A DNA stretch of 64,000 bases from JAHEJE01 sp965216335 (lineage in GTDB: Bacteria; Pseudomonadota; Alphaproteobacteria; Rhizobiales; Aestuariivirgaceae): positions 2,294,001 to 2,358,000 of the forward strand of contig OZ244154.1 of assembly GCA_965216335.1 (NCBI GenBank). Reading direction: 5' to 3'. The notes under the pieces are model-generated. The model saw only the letters and a program-made list of their open reading frames with translations, did no database searches and was not told where the DNA came from. Below are positions 1-8,503 of this stretch, in pieces; position 1 is the first letter of the stretch; each line of letters begins with the position of its first letter. Made by a program: the position numbers and the translations under genes.

Positions 1-117
1 GGTTGACCCGGCAACACCATTTCGCAACCAATTTGTGTCACAATTTAGCGAACAAACCCTTTCCACAAGACCGGCCTCAACGGCCAGGCGGCGAACACCA
101 GACCGGAAACTCAAACA

Positions 118-1005
118 ATGGTTAAGAACATCAAGAAGGCCGTTTTCCCTGTTGCGGGCCTTGGCACCCGCTTTCTGCCGGCCACCAAGGCAATGCCCAA
201 GGAGATGCTGACCATCGTCGACCGTCCGGTCGTGCAGCTGGCCGTCGACGAGGCCCGCGAAGCCGGCATCGAGCATTTCGTGTTCGTCACCGGACGCAAC
301 AAATCCGTTATCGAAGACCACTTCGACAAGCAGTTCGAACTGGAAGAGACCCTGCGCAGCCGCGGCAAGTTGGCCGAACTGAAACTGCTGGAAGACGACC
401 GCCCGTCTGCCGGCCAGATGAGCTACACCCGCCAACAGGAACCGCTGGGCCTCGGCCATGCCGTGTGGTGCGCCCGCGAGCTGGTCGGCGACGAGCCCTT
501 CGCCTTGATGCTGCCCGACGTCCTCATCCACGCCAACCCCGGCTGCTTGAAACAGATGATGCAAACCTATGAAAGTCACGGCGGAAACGTTGTCGCCGTC
601 GAGCAGGTCGACCGCGAGGAAATCCACCGCTACGGCGTCGTCGGCATCGGCGATCCCGCCGGCGATGCGTTCGAAATCTCCGGGATGGTCGAAAAACCCA
701 AGCCCGAGGATGCGCCATCCAACATGATCATCACCGGCCGCTACATCCTGCAACCGGAGATCTTCGACAAAATCGCCGGGCAGGACCCCGGATCGGGCGG
801 CGAGATTCAGCTCACCGATGCGATGATCCAGCTGTCGCAGGACCAGACCTTCTATGGTGTCGAATTCGAGGGAACGACCTACGACTGCGGCAACAAGATC
901 GGTTTTCTGTCCGCCAACGTCGCCTATGGCCTGGAGCGCAAAGACCTCGGTCCGGAGTTCCGCGCTGCCCTGAAGGACATCATTGCAAAGGCCGGCGGCC
1001 TATAG
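118..1005 (+). CDS. galU: UTP--glucose-1-phosphate uridylyltransferase
   Basis: The 295-residue protein makes UDP-glucose from UTP and glucose-1-phosphate in the cytoplasm, feeding polysaccharide and lipopolysaccharide synthesis. The N-terminal nucleotide-binding signature GLGTRFLPATKAMPKEML lies at about residues 14-31, as expected for the GalU family, and the length is normal. The ATG at 118 gives a start close to the signature. Its stop overlaps by 6 bases the stop of the convergent outer-membrane protein gene. The 117 bases upstream probably hold its promoter, but I could not pick out a convincing -35/-10 pair. Confidence 0.95.
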   Translation: MVKNIKKAVFPVAGLGTRFLPATKAMPKEMLTIVDRPVVQLAVDEAREAGIEHFVFVTGRNKSVIEDHFDKQFELEETLRSRGKLAELKLLEDDRPSAGQMSYTRQQEPLGLGHAVWCARELVGDEPFALMLPDVLIHANPGCLKQMMQTYESHGGNVVAVEQVDREEIHRYGVVGIGDPAGDAFEISGMVEKPKPEDAPSNMIITGRYILQPEIFDKIAGQDPGSGGEIQLTDAMIQLSQDQTFYGVEFEGTTYDCGNKIGFLSANVAYGLERKDLGPEFRAALKDIIAKAGGL

Positions 1006-2526
1006 CCGGAAATTGAAGCCGGCGGAAATCTGGTTTTCGATGTAATCGGCTCCCGGCACCGTGCTCTCAAAGCCAGTAACATCGTAATTCGCCAGCACTT
1101 CGATCTCGCGCGAAATCAGATAGGACAACGACAACCCGCCGGTCAGCGTGAGTTCCTCATCGGCTGCGACGATGAAATTCCTGAACTCGACCCCGGCGCT
1201 CGCCCCGCCACGCAGGTTCTGCCGGAAGGCATGGCTGATGGCAATGCCACCGGTCAGGGTGCGCGACCCGCTGACACCGGCGCCGGTGCTCTCGTCGATG
1301 GTGCTACCGGCAGTGAACACGACATCGGTCAGCCTGGTCGGCCGCCAGGTCAGATTGGCATCGCCGCCAAAGGCATGAATCGTCTCCAGCCCCGGCTCCT
1401 CGAACGCCCGCACATCATAGCGTACGCCGACATTGCCGGACCAGATCGGCGACAGGTTCAGGTCGGCCCCGGCGCGCACGAACCCGCCGTGGGACGAGCG
1501 CCGCAACCCGTCGCGGTCGCGCCGGCGCGAGTGAATGCGCGGGCGATATCCCACTTCGACGAACGGCTGCACCGCCGGCGACGTTTCATAGCCCAGCCGC
1601 AACGACACCGACGGCTCCAGGTAGTCGCGGTCCGAGTTGTCCTCGACACCGCCGCCGGCCAGTTCCACATCATCGAACATCGCATAACGCAGGCCCGCCG
1701 TTCCGGTCACCGTCAGCCGGTTGAACCGGTGGCTCAGCCCAGCCGTGCCGCCGAACTGCATGTCGCGCCGCCGCCCGGTTGCCGCATCCGGCACTTCCCG
1801 ATCGGCAGCGGACGTTTCGGTGAGCTGGTAATCGGCGGTAAAGTTCGCCGTCGTTGTCCGCCGGACATCGAGCCGCAAAGCCGCGGCCGCATTGGCGGTG
1901 GTTTGATCGAACGCCGAGTTGTCGGCATAGAACAGCGCCGTACCGGACGCATTGAGGGTGAAGCTGTGCCGCACCCAGTTGCTTTCCAGCCGCAGGCCGG
2001 GCGTCAGCCGCAGACCGACATCGTCCATCTCGCCCTGCGCGGTCTGAGCCACGTTGTCTGTATAGACCGCGGACAGCCCCAACGTCGGAAACAGGTTGAA
2101 CGCCCCGGCCCGCAAACCGAGCGGCGCATAGGGATCGGTCTCGTCGCGCGCGGCGCGGCGCTGTTGCGGAGCATCCACAGGAGGCAGCGCGGCGACGCTG
2201 ACATCATCGCCCGGCAGCGGCAACGCCGAGTTGCCAGCGTTTCGGGTCTGCGACCCGTTCTGTGGATGCGTCTGGTCACCGAGCGACAAGGTGGGAGCGG
2301 ACGGGTTCGCCTGCACCGGACTGACTGCCGGGCGGACCGGGGCCGGTTGCGGCACAGGTTGTGGCGCCGCGCCTTCCATCGGCGGCTGTTCGCCGAACGG
2401 CTCACCAAACTGGTCGAGCGAGGACCGCAGTTCGGGCAGGCTCTGCGTCCAGGCCGGTCCGATTACGACAGCCGTCAGGGCTGCACCAAAGGCGCACCCG
2501 GCAAGCAATCTGCGGCAGGCTGGCAT
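1000..2526 (-). CDS. outer-membrane beta-barrel protein
   Basis: The 508-residue protein begins with a signal peptide (about residues 1-28, hydrophobic AFGAALTAVVIGPAWTQ). A proline- and glutamine-rich stretch follows (about 35-120), then a region to the C-terminus of alternating short amphipathic strands with a terminal aromatic/hydrophobic residue pattern (NFRL end), typical of an outer-membrane barrel. It resembles the barrel proteins often found with exopolysaccharide genes (BBP2-like), and galU next door fits this. The specific cargo is unknown. The gene converges on galU with a 6-base overlap and diverges from kdsD. Confidence 0.75.
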   Translation of the reverse strand: MPACRRLLAGCAFGAALTAVVIGPAWTQSLPELRSSLDQFGEPFGEQPPMEGAAPQPVPQPAPVRPAVSPVQANPSAPTLSLGDQTHPQNGSQTRNAGNSALPLPGDDVSVAALPPVDAPQQRRAARDETDPYAPLGLRAGAFNLFPTLGLSAVYTDNVAQTAQGEMDDVGLRLTPGLRLESNWVRHSFTLNASGTALFYADNSAFDQTTANAAAALRLDVRRTTTANFTADYQLTETSAADREVPDAATGRRRDMQFGGTAGLSHRFNRLTVTGTAGLRYAMFDDVELAGGGVEDNSDRDYLEPSVSLRLGYETSPAVQPFVEVGYRPRIHSRRRDRDGLRRSSHGGFVRAGADLNLSPIWSGNVGVRYDVRAFEEPGLETIHAFGGDANLTWRPTRLTDVVFTAGSTIDESTGAGVSGSRTLTGGIAISHAFRQNLRGGASAGVEFRNFIVAADEELTLTGGLSLSYLISREIEVLANYDVTGFESTVPGADYIENQISAGFNFRL

Positions 2527-2693
2527 GTTGGATTCCCGACCTCGGGCGGCATCATCTGTCTGCCCGCCAGATTAGGCGCGGCATGGTTAACAGCCCGTAT
2601 ACGAGCTGTGCCCCGTTGGCACTGCGATTAACGGGTGAATAACCAGCCCGCGCCCCCTTTTCGCCGCCGCATTTGCGGAGTAGTTTAGCCGCC

Positions 2694-3689
2694 ATGTCTG
2701 AAGCCGTTGCACATTTGCCCGCCGGGCCCAAGGAGTGGCTGGCCTCTGCCCGCCGCGCCATCGACATCGAGGCCGAAGGGCTCAAGGCCCTGGGCGACGC
2801 CCTCGATGACGGCCTGGGCGGCCCGTTTACCGAAGCCATTGAAGTTCTGCGCAACGCCACGGGCCGGGTCATCCTGTCCGGTGTCGGCAAGAGCGGCCAT
2901 ATCGCCCGCAAGGTCGCGGCCACGATGGCCTCGACCGGCACGCCGGCGATGTTCGTGCACGCCACCGAAGCCAGCCACGGCGACCTCGGCATGATCACCT
3001 CGCACGACGTGCTGATCATGCTGTCGAATTCCGGCGAGACGCTGGAGTTGAAGGACGTCGTTGCCTATTCGAAACGCTTCTCGGTGCCGCTGATCGCCAT
3101 CACCGGTAAGGCCAACAGCGCCCTTGGCACCGCTGCCGATATCGTGCTCGAGCTGCCAAAGGCCAGTGAAGCCTGCCCCATCGGTCTGGCGCCGACCACC
3201 TCGACGACGTTGCAGCTTGCCCTTGGCGATGCCCTCGCCGTGGCGCTGCTCGATGACCGTGGGTTTACCGCGTCGGACTATCAGACGTTCCATCCCGGCG
3301 GACGCCTCGGCGCCGCCCTGACCCATGTCCGCGACGTCATGCACGCCGGCGATCAGGTTCCGCTGGTGCCCGGCGACATCGTGATGTCGGAAGCCCTGCT
3401 GATCATGACCGACAAGAGCTTCGGCTGCGTCGGCATCCTCAGCGACGATGGCCGGCTGTGCGGCATCATCACAGACGGCGACCTGCGCCGTCACATGAGC
3501 CCGGACCTGCTGAGCCGGACCGCGCGCGAGATCATGACCCCCGATCCGGTTTCCGTCACACCGGATGAACTGGCGATCGCGGCACTGGAAAAAGTCAGTG
3601 CCAAGATCTCATCTCTGTTCGTGGTCGAGGACGGCAAGCCGGTCGGCATCATCCACGTCCACGACCTGCTGCAGCTCGGCGTCAAATAG
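2694..3689 (+). CDS. kdsD: KpsF/GutQ-type D-arabinose-5-phosphate isomerase
   Basis: The 331-residue protein interconverts ribulose-5-phosphate and arabinose-5-phosphate, the first step of Kdo synthesis for lipopolysaccharide. An N-terminal SIS sugar-isomerase domain (about residues 35-175, with SGVGKSGHIARKVAATMAST and a SNSGET stretch) is followed by two CBS domains (about 205-325), the usual KdsD architecture. I chose the ATG at 2694; a TTG seven codons upstream is in frame but less likely. A GGAG lies 13 bases before the ATG. The 3' end overlaps the convergent NfeD-type gene by 8 bases. Confidence 0.93.
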   Translation: MSEAVAHLPAGPKEWLASARRAIDIEAEGLKALGDALDDGLGGPFTEAIEVLRNATGRVILSGVGKSGHIARKVAATMASTGTPAMFVHATEASHGDLGMITSHDVLIMLSNSGETLELKDVVAYSKRFSVPLIAITGKANSALGTAADIVLELPKASEACPIGLAPTTSTTLQLALGDALAVALLDDRGFTASDYQTFHPGGRLGAALTHVRDVMHAGDQVPLVPGDIVMSEALLIMTDKSFGCVGILSDDGRLCGIITDGDLRRHMSPDLLSRTAREIMTPDPVSVTPDELAIAALEKVSAKISSLFVVEDGKPVGIIHVHDLLQLGVK

Positions 3690-4149
3690 CAGCACCTTCC
3701 TCCGGTGCCGGTGTTACAGTCAGCCGCAAGCCGTCAACACCGGTGACAATGATCCAGCTGCCGGCCTTCTGGTCCGGCCCCAGCACATCCCACAGCGTAT
3801 CGTCGACACGGATCGCCCCGCGTCCGTTGACGATATCCCTTTCCAGAATGAACTTGCGTCCGACATAGTCCAGCATCCGCCGATTGAGATTGGGCTGGTC
3901 GGTGTCGATGTTCTGCCGCTTCAGCACCCATGGCCGCGCGACCAGCACCAGCAGCAGCGACAACACCCCGAACAGCGCGATTTCAAGCTGCCAGGACAGA
4001 TCGATGAACAGTTCGATGATGCCGACTGCGGCGGCGGCAAGGCCGAGCCAGATCAGGAACACACCCGGCGCCATCAGCTCGAGGATCAACAGGAGGCAGG
4101 CCAGAATCCACCATGTCCAACCTCCAAACAGGGACAACAGTTCGCTCAT
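3682..4149 (-). CDS. NfeD family membrane protein
   Basis: The 155-residue protein has two or three hydrophobic segments in its first 70 residues, including WTWWILACLLLILELMAPGVF, and a C-terminal OB-fold-like region (about 90-150, with GRGAIRVDDTLWDV). This is the short NfeD form that partners SPFH/stomatin-like proteins. It lies 40 bases downstream of an SPFH gene on the same strand, the classic pairing, so the two proteins probably act together at the membrane. A GAAGGGA sequence precedes the ATG. The exact cellular role of the pair is not settled. Confidence 0.9.
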   Translation of the reverse strand: MSELLSLFGGWTWWILACLLLILELMAPGVFLIWLGLAAAAVGIIELFIDLSWQLEIALFGVLSLLLVLVARPWVLKRQNIDTDQPNLNRRMLDYVGRKFILERDIVNGRGAIRVDDTLWDVLGPDQKAGSWIIVTGVDGLRLTVTPAPEEGAAI

Positions 4150-4189
4150 GACAGATACTCCCTTCTACAATCCGGCATATTCGACGCGC

Positions 4190-5194
4190 TCAGGACGACA
4201 CCGGCGGCACGCTTTGCGGTGAACGCTTGCGCGGTGCCGGCTTGGCGGTACCAGGGCCGCCACTGCCGCTGCCGCCGCCATCGCCAAAGGCCTCGCGGGC
4301 AATCTCTGAAATACCGGCAATCGAACCGATCACCGATGAGGCTTCCAGCGGCAGCATCAACACCTTCTGGTTCGGCGATTGCGCCAGGCTCTCCAGCGCC
4401 TTCACATAGTTGTTCGCCACGAAGTAGTTTATGGCTTGCACATTGCCGCTGGCGATCGCTTGAGACACCACCGTTGTGGCATTCGCCTCAGCCTCGGCCT
4501 GCCGCTCGCGCGCCTCGGCATCACGAAAGGCGGCTTCCTTGCGGCCTTCGGCGTCCAGCATGACCGACTGCTTCTCGCCCTCGGCCTCCAGAATGGCCGA
4601 CTGGCGCTTGCCCTCGGCTTCCAGGATGGCTGCACGCTTGTCACGCTCGGCCTTCATCTGGCGGGCCATGGAGTCGACCAGGTCGCGCGGCGGATTGATG
4701 TCCTTGATTTCGATGCGGGTCATTTTCACGCCCCACGGCGTCGAGGCCTGATCGACCACCCCGAGAATGGCGTGATTGATCTCGTCGCGCTGCGACAGCA
4801 GACTGTCGAGGTCCATCGATCCCATCACCGTACGAATGTTGGTCATGGTTATGTTGAGGATGGCGTTTTCAAGCTCGTTGACCTCATACGTTGCCTTGGC
4901 CGCGTCGAGCACCTGGAAGAACGCCACGCCATCGACCTGCACCATGGCATTGTCACGGGTGATCACCTCCTGGCTGGGAACCTCAAGCACCCGCTCCATC
5001 ATGTTCATCTTCGACCCGATGCGCTCAACGAATGGAATGATGATCCCGAGTCCGGACTGCAGCGTCTTGGTGTAACGCCCGAACCGCTCAACCGTGTAAT
5101 TGAAACCTTGCGGCACAACTTTGATGCCCTGGAAAATCGTGATCAGGATAAGGGCCAGCAGCACCAGCACAAATATACTTGCGCCTTCAAACAT
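4190..5194 (-). CDS. SPFH/band 7 (paraslipin-type) membrane protein
   Basis: The 334-residue protein starts with one membrane segment (about residues 6-22). An SPFH domain follows (about 22-190, with FGRYTKTLQSGLGIIIPFVE and RTVMGSMDLDSLLSQRDEIN), then an alanine/glutamate-rich coiled coil (about 190-245, repeated EAEGKRQSAILEAEGEKQS-like heptads) and a variable tail. These are features of bacterial stomatin-like proteins such as QmcA. The ATG at 5194 is preceded by AAGGAG with 8 bases of spacing, so the longer open frame to 5302 is rejected. It is cotranscribed with the NfeD gene. Confidence 0.93.
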   Translation of the reverse strand: MFEGASIFVLVLLALILITIFQGIKVVPQGFNYTVERFGRYTKTLQSGLGIIIPFVERIGSKMNMMERVLEVPSQEVITRDNAMVQVDGVAFFQVLDAAKATYEVNELENAILNITMTNIRTVMGSMDLDSLLSQRDEINHAILGVVDQASTPWGVKMTRIEIKDINPPRDLVDSMARQMKAERDKRAAILEAEGKRQSAILEAEGEKQSVMLDAEGRKEAAFRDAEARERQAEAEANATTVVSQAIASGNVQAINYFVANNYVKALESLAQSPNQKVLMLPLEASSVIGSIAGISEIAREAFGDGGGSGSGGPGTAKPAPRKRSPQSVPPVSS

Positions 5195-5366
5195 GTGAAC
5201 GTCTCCTTCGATGTACCTGGGATCCCCGCATGCAGAACACATGCAGCCCGCCCCGGCCGTTTTTGATTTTACTTCTCTTTCATGTGAGTCGCGAAGCCAC
5301 AAACTTCAAGATTTTGCCCGTGCGTCGCGCCGCATCCGGCAATTCCAGGAATTCGCGTCGGCACAG

Positions 5367-5387
5367 CTATCAATCTGATATTGATAG
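5367..5387. promoter_or_regulatory. 21-bp palindrome, possible operator
   Basis: CTATCAA, seven spacer bases and TTGATAG form a perfect 7-bp inverted repeat in the 318-base gap between the divergent SPFH gene (start 5194) and the exported protein gene (start 5513). The half-sites point the opposite way from an FNR/FixK box, so the regulator is unknown. Nothing else distinct was seen in this gap. Confidence 0.35.
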
Positions 5388-5512
5388 ATATTTTGACGTA
5401 ACCGGCACCTTTTCGACCCGATTAACCAAAGCCCTGTTGTTGCCGCAATCTCGCGGTTAAATGGCCATGCAGAGAGTTGGGGCTGCTTTGTATCGCCGGA
5501 AAGGAACCCGCA

Positions 5513-6184
5513 ATGCGACGGCAGATATTGGTGTCGATGGCAACGCTGTTGGGCACACAGCTGCTTTTGGCAGCACCGGGCCAGGCCGATCAACGTAGGC
5601 ACTGGTTCTACGATCACTACCGCAGCTACGAAGGCGAAGCCTTTGACTACCGGGCCGAACCGCGTGTCTATCGCCCCCGCGCCCGCATCCAGTTCTTCGG
5701 CTATCCGCCACCGCCGCCGGTCTATGATCCTTATCAGGACGAAGAAGCCTACGCACCGCGCGACCGGCGCGCTCACCCGTGGCGCGAGCGCCGGGTGCGT
5801 TACGACCTGTCGCCCGCACTGTCGCCAAAGGCAGCCGAAAAGCTGAGGCAGCGCCGTTCGCGCGCCCTCGCCGTACCGCCAAAACCACGCTACAAGCCGT
5901 CATATGAGGCGCCCCGGACCGCCGTGGTCACGCCACCCGACGCACAGGACCGTCTCGACCACACATCAAGCCTGAGCCGGGCCGCCCAAGAGCCATCGGC
6001 CAAGGCGGGTGCGGTCTCATGCAGCGAAGCCAAGGACATCGTCGCCGGATTTGGTTTTTCCAACATCGAGGCCAAGAGCTGCTCCGGCAGTACCTACAGC
6101 TTTGCAGCCAAGCGCGGCGGCAAGCCGTTCACCATCAAGCTGTCATCAGCCAGTGGCGAACTCACCAACGTTTCGCGTCAGTAG
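5513..6184 (+). CDS. exported protein of unknown function
   Basis: The 223-residue protein has a clear signal peptide (MRRQILVSMATLLGTQLLLA, cleavage near AAPGQA). A low-complexity middle rich in Tyr, Pro and Arg follows (about 25-130). The compact C-terminal domain (about 168-223) has two cysteines and the pattern C-x2-A-x3-IV-x-GFGF, ending in a GELTNVSR strand-like stretch. This end recalls small PepSY-like modules, but I cannot assign a family. The ATG at 5513 is preferred over one 12 codons upstream because it places AAAGGA at good spacing and starts the signal peptide. Confidence 0.75.
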   Translation: MRRQILVSMATLLGTQLLLAAPGQADQRRHWFYDHYRSYEGEAFDYRAEPRVYRPRARIQFFGYPPPPPVYDPYQDEEAYAPRDRRAHPWRERRVRYDLSPALSPKAAEKLRQRRSRALAVPPKPRYKPSYEAPRTAVVTPPDAQDRLDHTSSLSRAAQEPSAKAGAVSCSEAKDIVAGFGFSNIEAKSCSGSTYSFAAKRGGKPFTIKLSSASGELTNVSRQ

Positions 6185-6314
6185 ATCAGCGTTGCGGCTG
6201 CTTGCTGGCGGGCCGGGCATGAGCTAAACAGCCCGTCAGAGGTTTGCCTGCGGTTTCTCCGCCGGCGCTGGTCAGGGGTCGCCGCTCCGGACCACTTGAT
6301 GCGGTTCCAGGCCA

Positions 6315-7316
6315 ATGAAGCTATATCCGGTTGCCGGCAACGAGATCCCTGAAGGACTGACCGCCAACACGCTGCAAACGCCAGACGGCCTGGCACTGCG
6401 CTATGCCATCAGCCGGGTGCCGTCCAACACCCGCGGTACTGTCTGCATCCTGCCCGGCCGCGGCGATTTCATCGAGCGCTATTTCGAGACCATCGAGGAT
6501 CTCAATAAGCGCGGCTTCTGCGCCGCCATTCTCGATTGGCGCGGCCAGGGCGGCTCCGAACGCCGGCTTTCAAACCACTTGAAGGGCCACGTTTCCAGCT
6601 TCCGCAAATACGACATCGATCTCGACGAATTCATCCAGCAGGTCGTTCTTCCGGACTGTCCGCCGCCCTATTTCGCACTCGCCCAGTCCACCGGCGGACA
6701 CATTCTCATGCGTTCGCTCGCCAGGCACACCTGGTTCGAGCGCGCCGTGCTGACATCGCCGTTCATCGATGTCGGTCCGCGCATATGGCCACGCCCGGTG
6801 ATTACCCTGGCCGCCCGCCTGGCCGTCGCCTGCGGCCTGGGCCGCATGTGGATCCCCGGCGAGGGCCGCCGCGCCCTGCTCGAGAGCGACTTTCCCGGCA
6901 ACCGCCTGACCTCCGACCTGACCCGTTTCACCCGCACCACGCGCATCATCGCCGAACACCCGCACCTGGCCACCGCCGGACCAACCTTCCGTTGGCTCAA
7001 TGCCGCTATCACGTCGATCGGCGTGTTGGCCCGGATGCCGAAGTCCGGTCAACCCCGCTGCCCGGTACTGATTGTCGCCGCCGGCCTCGACAGGGTTGTC
7101 TCGACTGAGGCCAGCCGCGACTTCGCCAGGCGCGTTCCCGGTGTCGCCGTCGTCACCATCGACCTGGCCCGCCATGAAATTCTCAACGAGCGCACCGAAC
7201 TGCGCGAGCAGTTCTGGGCCGCCTTCGACAGCTTTATCGCCGACCGCCGCGCCAGCATCAGGCCGGCAGGAGCGCCAGCGCCTCTTCATAAAGTTGCTGG
7301 CTCGCCGCCGCGATGA
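6315..7316 (+). CDS. alpha/beta hydrolase, lysophospholipase (PldB)-like
   Basis: The 333-residue protein has an alpha/beta hydrolase core with nucleophile elbow AQSTGGH (Ser about 125), a late acid in AAGLDRVVST and a histidine in LARHEILNE. The early DWRGQGGSERR stretch is typical of the lysophospholipase/monoacylglycerol lipase group. No signal peptide is seen, so it is likely cytoplasmic or loosely membrane-bound. The exact substrate is unknown. Its last 59 bases overlap the 3' end of the convergent hisN gene. Confidence 0.85.
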   Translation: MKLYPVAGNEIPEGLTANTLQTPDGLALRYAISRVPSNTRGTVCILPGRGDFIERYFETIEDLNKRGFCAAILDWRGQGGSERRLSNHLKGHVSSFRKYDIDLDEFIQQVVLPDCPPPYFALAQSTGGHILMRSLARHTWFERAVLTSPFIDVGPRIWPRPVITLAARLAVACGLGRMWIPGEGRRALLESDFPGNRLTSDLTRFTRTTRIIAEHPHLATAGPTFRWLNAAITSIGVLARMPKSGQPRCPVLIVAAGLDRVVSTEASRDFARRVPGVAVVTIDLARHEILNERTELREQFWAAFDSFIADRRASIRPAGAPAPLHKVAGSPPR

Positions 7317-8061
7317 TGTTGCCGCCGCCGGCCGCCGAACCGCCATCCCAGGTTGTCACGATGCCGCCCGCGCCTTCGATGATCGGTATGAGCGGCGCGA
7401 TATCGTAGGCGTGCAGCCCCGCATCGAGCGCCACATCGACATGACCGGCAGCCAGAAGGCAAAAGAAATAGGCATCGGCATCGTAGCGGATCGCCCGGCT
7501 GCCGGCGATCATCCGCTCCAGAAACACCGCCTCGCGCTCGCTCTTGAACAATGCTGGCGCCGTCGCCGAAATCATCGCTTCGCCCAGGCTCGGTGCCGGA
7601 CTGACTGCGATCCGCCGGCTCTCGCCGCCACGCCGCCAGTACGAGCCTTCACCGCAACTGTAAAAACTCTCGCCGACATAAGGCTGGTTCATCACACCGA
7701 CAATCGGTTCGTTGTCGTGCATCAGGCCGATGAGCGTCGTCCAGGAACTCAGACCGAACACGAACGACCGCGTACCATCCACCGGATCGAGGATCCACCG
7801 GTAGGCGCCCTGCGCTTCCTTGACGCCGAACTCCTCACCGACGATACCGTGATCGGGATACCGGGCCCCGATCATGTCACGCATGATGCGCTCACATGCC
7901 CGGTCGGCTTCGGTAACCGGATCGAACCCGCCGCTCAGCTTGTTGTCAACCGCTCCATTCTGCCGGAAATACGGCAGGATCGCAGCACCGCCGGCATCAG
8001 CCAGCTGCAGCGCAAACTCAAGATAGGCATTTGTCGGTGAAGCCGGCACACACTGGCCCAT
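7258..8061 (-). CDS. hisN: inositol monophosphatase family protein, probably histidinol-phosphatase
   Basis: The 267-residue protein carries the metal-binding signatures of the inositol monophosphatase fold: DPVTEAD near residue 48, GEEFG near 75 and DPVDGTRSFVFGL near 92. The RSF-GL wording after DPVDGT and the absence of the SuhB-type TTNF suggest the HisN branch, which releases phosphate from histidinol phosphate in histidine synthesis. A second family member (suhB) is at 35777. I chose the ATG at 8061; an in-frame TTG at 8070 is possible. AAAGGA lies upstream. Confidence 0.85.
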   Translation of the reverse strand: MGQCVPASPTNAYLEFALQLADAGGAAILPYFRQNGAVDNKLSGGFDPVTEADRACERIMRDMIGARYPDHGIVGEEFGVKEAQGAYRWILDPVDGTRSFVFGLSSWTTLIGLMHDNEPIVGVMNQPYVGESFYSCGEGSYWRRGGESRRIAVSPAPSLGEAMISATAPALFKSEREAVFLERMIAGSRAIRYDADAYFFCLLAAGHVDVALDAGLHAYDIAPLIPIIEGAGGIVTTWDGGSAAGGGNIIAAASQQLYEEALALLPA

Positions 8062-8406
8062 GAGCCCCAAAGTCCTTTCTCAAAGAAGAGCGTGCCATTG
8101 GCGCCCTGGCGCCACGTTCGCCCAAGCAGACATTTAGGGCGGCCCGGCGAACAGTTGCAAGTGCCGCCTTGCGACCACAGAGCAGTCTTTGGCGTTCTGT
8201 TTCGCTGCAATGCAGCAACGCACCGCGAAAAATCCTTGCTTGGTTTGACTCCTTTGCCTGAAAGCAGTGCTGGAAAACCCGTACACAAAAAAATTTATAG
8301 CTGATTTTCAATAAGATAAAGTACGTTTACGCACAAGCTCTCGTCATTTTGTCGCAGACCACTTGTTCGCCTTGAAAATTGTGCGTTGCAATGCCAAATA
8401 AGGATA

Positions 8407-8503
8407 GCGCGATGGAAGCGCCAGCTTTCATCAGTCGCGCGCCCTTCTTGGGCGTTTCCTCCCTAGACTTGGGCCGTCATGCATCACGCTGACGGCCCTT
8501 TTT
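8407..8503 (+). ncRNA. candidate suhB/MmgR (alpha-r8)-type small RNA
   Basis: This RNA candidate fills part of the 442-base gap 8062-8503. It can fold into a first stem (8407-8418 with 8425-8440, containing GATGGAAG/CTTTCATC) and a second stem CGCCC-TTCTT-GGGCG (8440-8454). A single-stranded TTTCCTCCC (8455-8463) follows, then a strong terminator. Two hairpins around a CCUCCC anti-Shine-Dalgarno loop are the layout I recall for the alphaproteobacterial suhB/MmgR RNA family, which is often divergent from an inositol monophosphatase gene, as here. A weak promoter (TTGAAA at 8372, CAAATA at 8395) would start it near 8407. Identification is from memory of the motif. The rest of the gap (8062-8370) shows nothing clear. 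Confidence 0.65.
8471..8503 (+). terminator. rho-independent terminator of the small RNA
   Basis: A perfect 9-bp stem GGGCCGTCA / TGACGGCCC (8471-8479 and 8490-8498) with a 10-base loop is followed by five Ts (8499-8503). It ends the candidate small RNA and abuts the stop codon of the convergent amidohydrolase gene. Confidence 0.9.

Noticed and set aside
1231..2631. 466-residue plus-strand open frame
   Set aside because: It is antisense to the outer-membrane protein gene and is rich in Arg, Gly and His as shadow frames are.
5367..5387. FNR/FixK box
   Set aside because: The half-sites are reversed (ATCAA before TTGAT) and the spacer is 7 rather than 4.
8092..8304. 70-residue gene in the gap before the small RNA
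   Set aside because: No ribosome-binding site, no recognisable domain and an odd composition.
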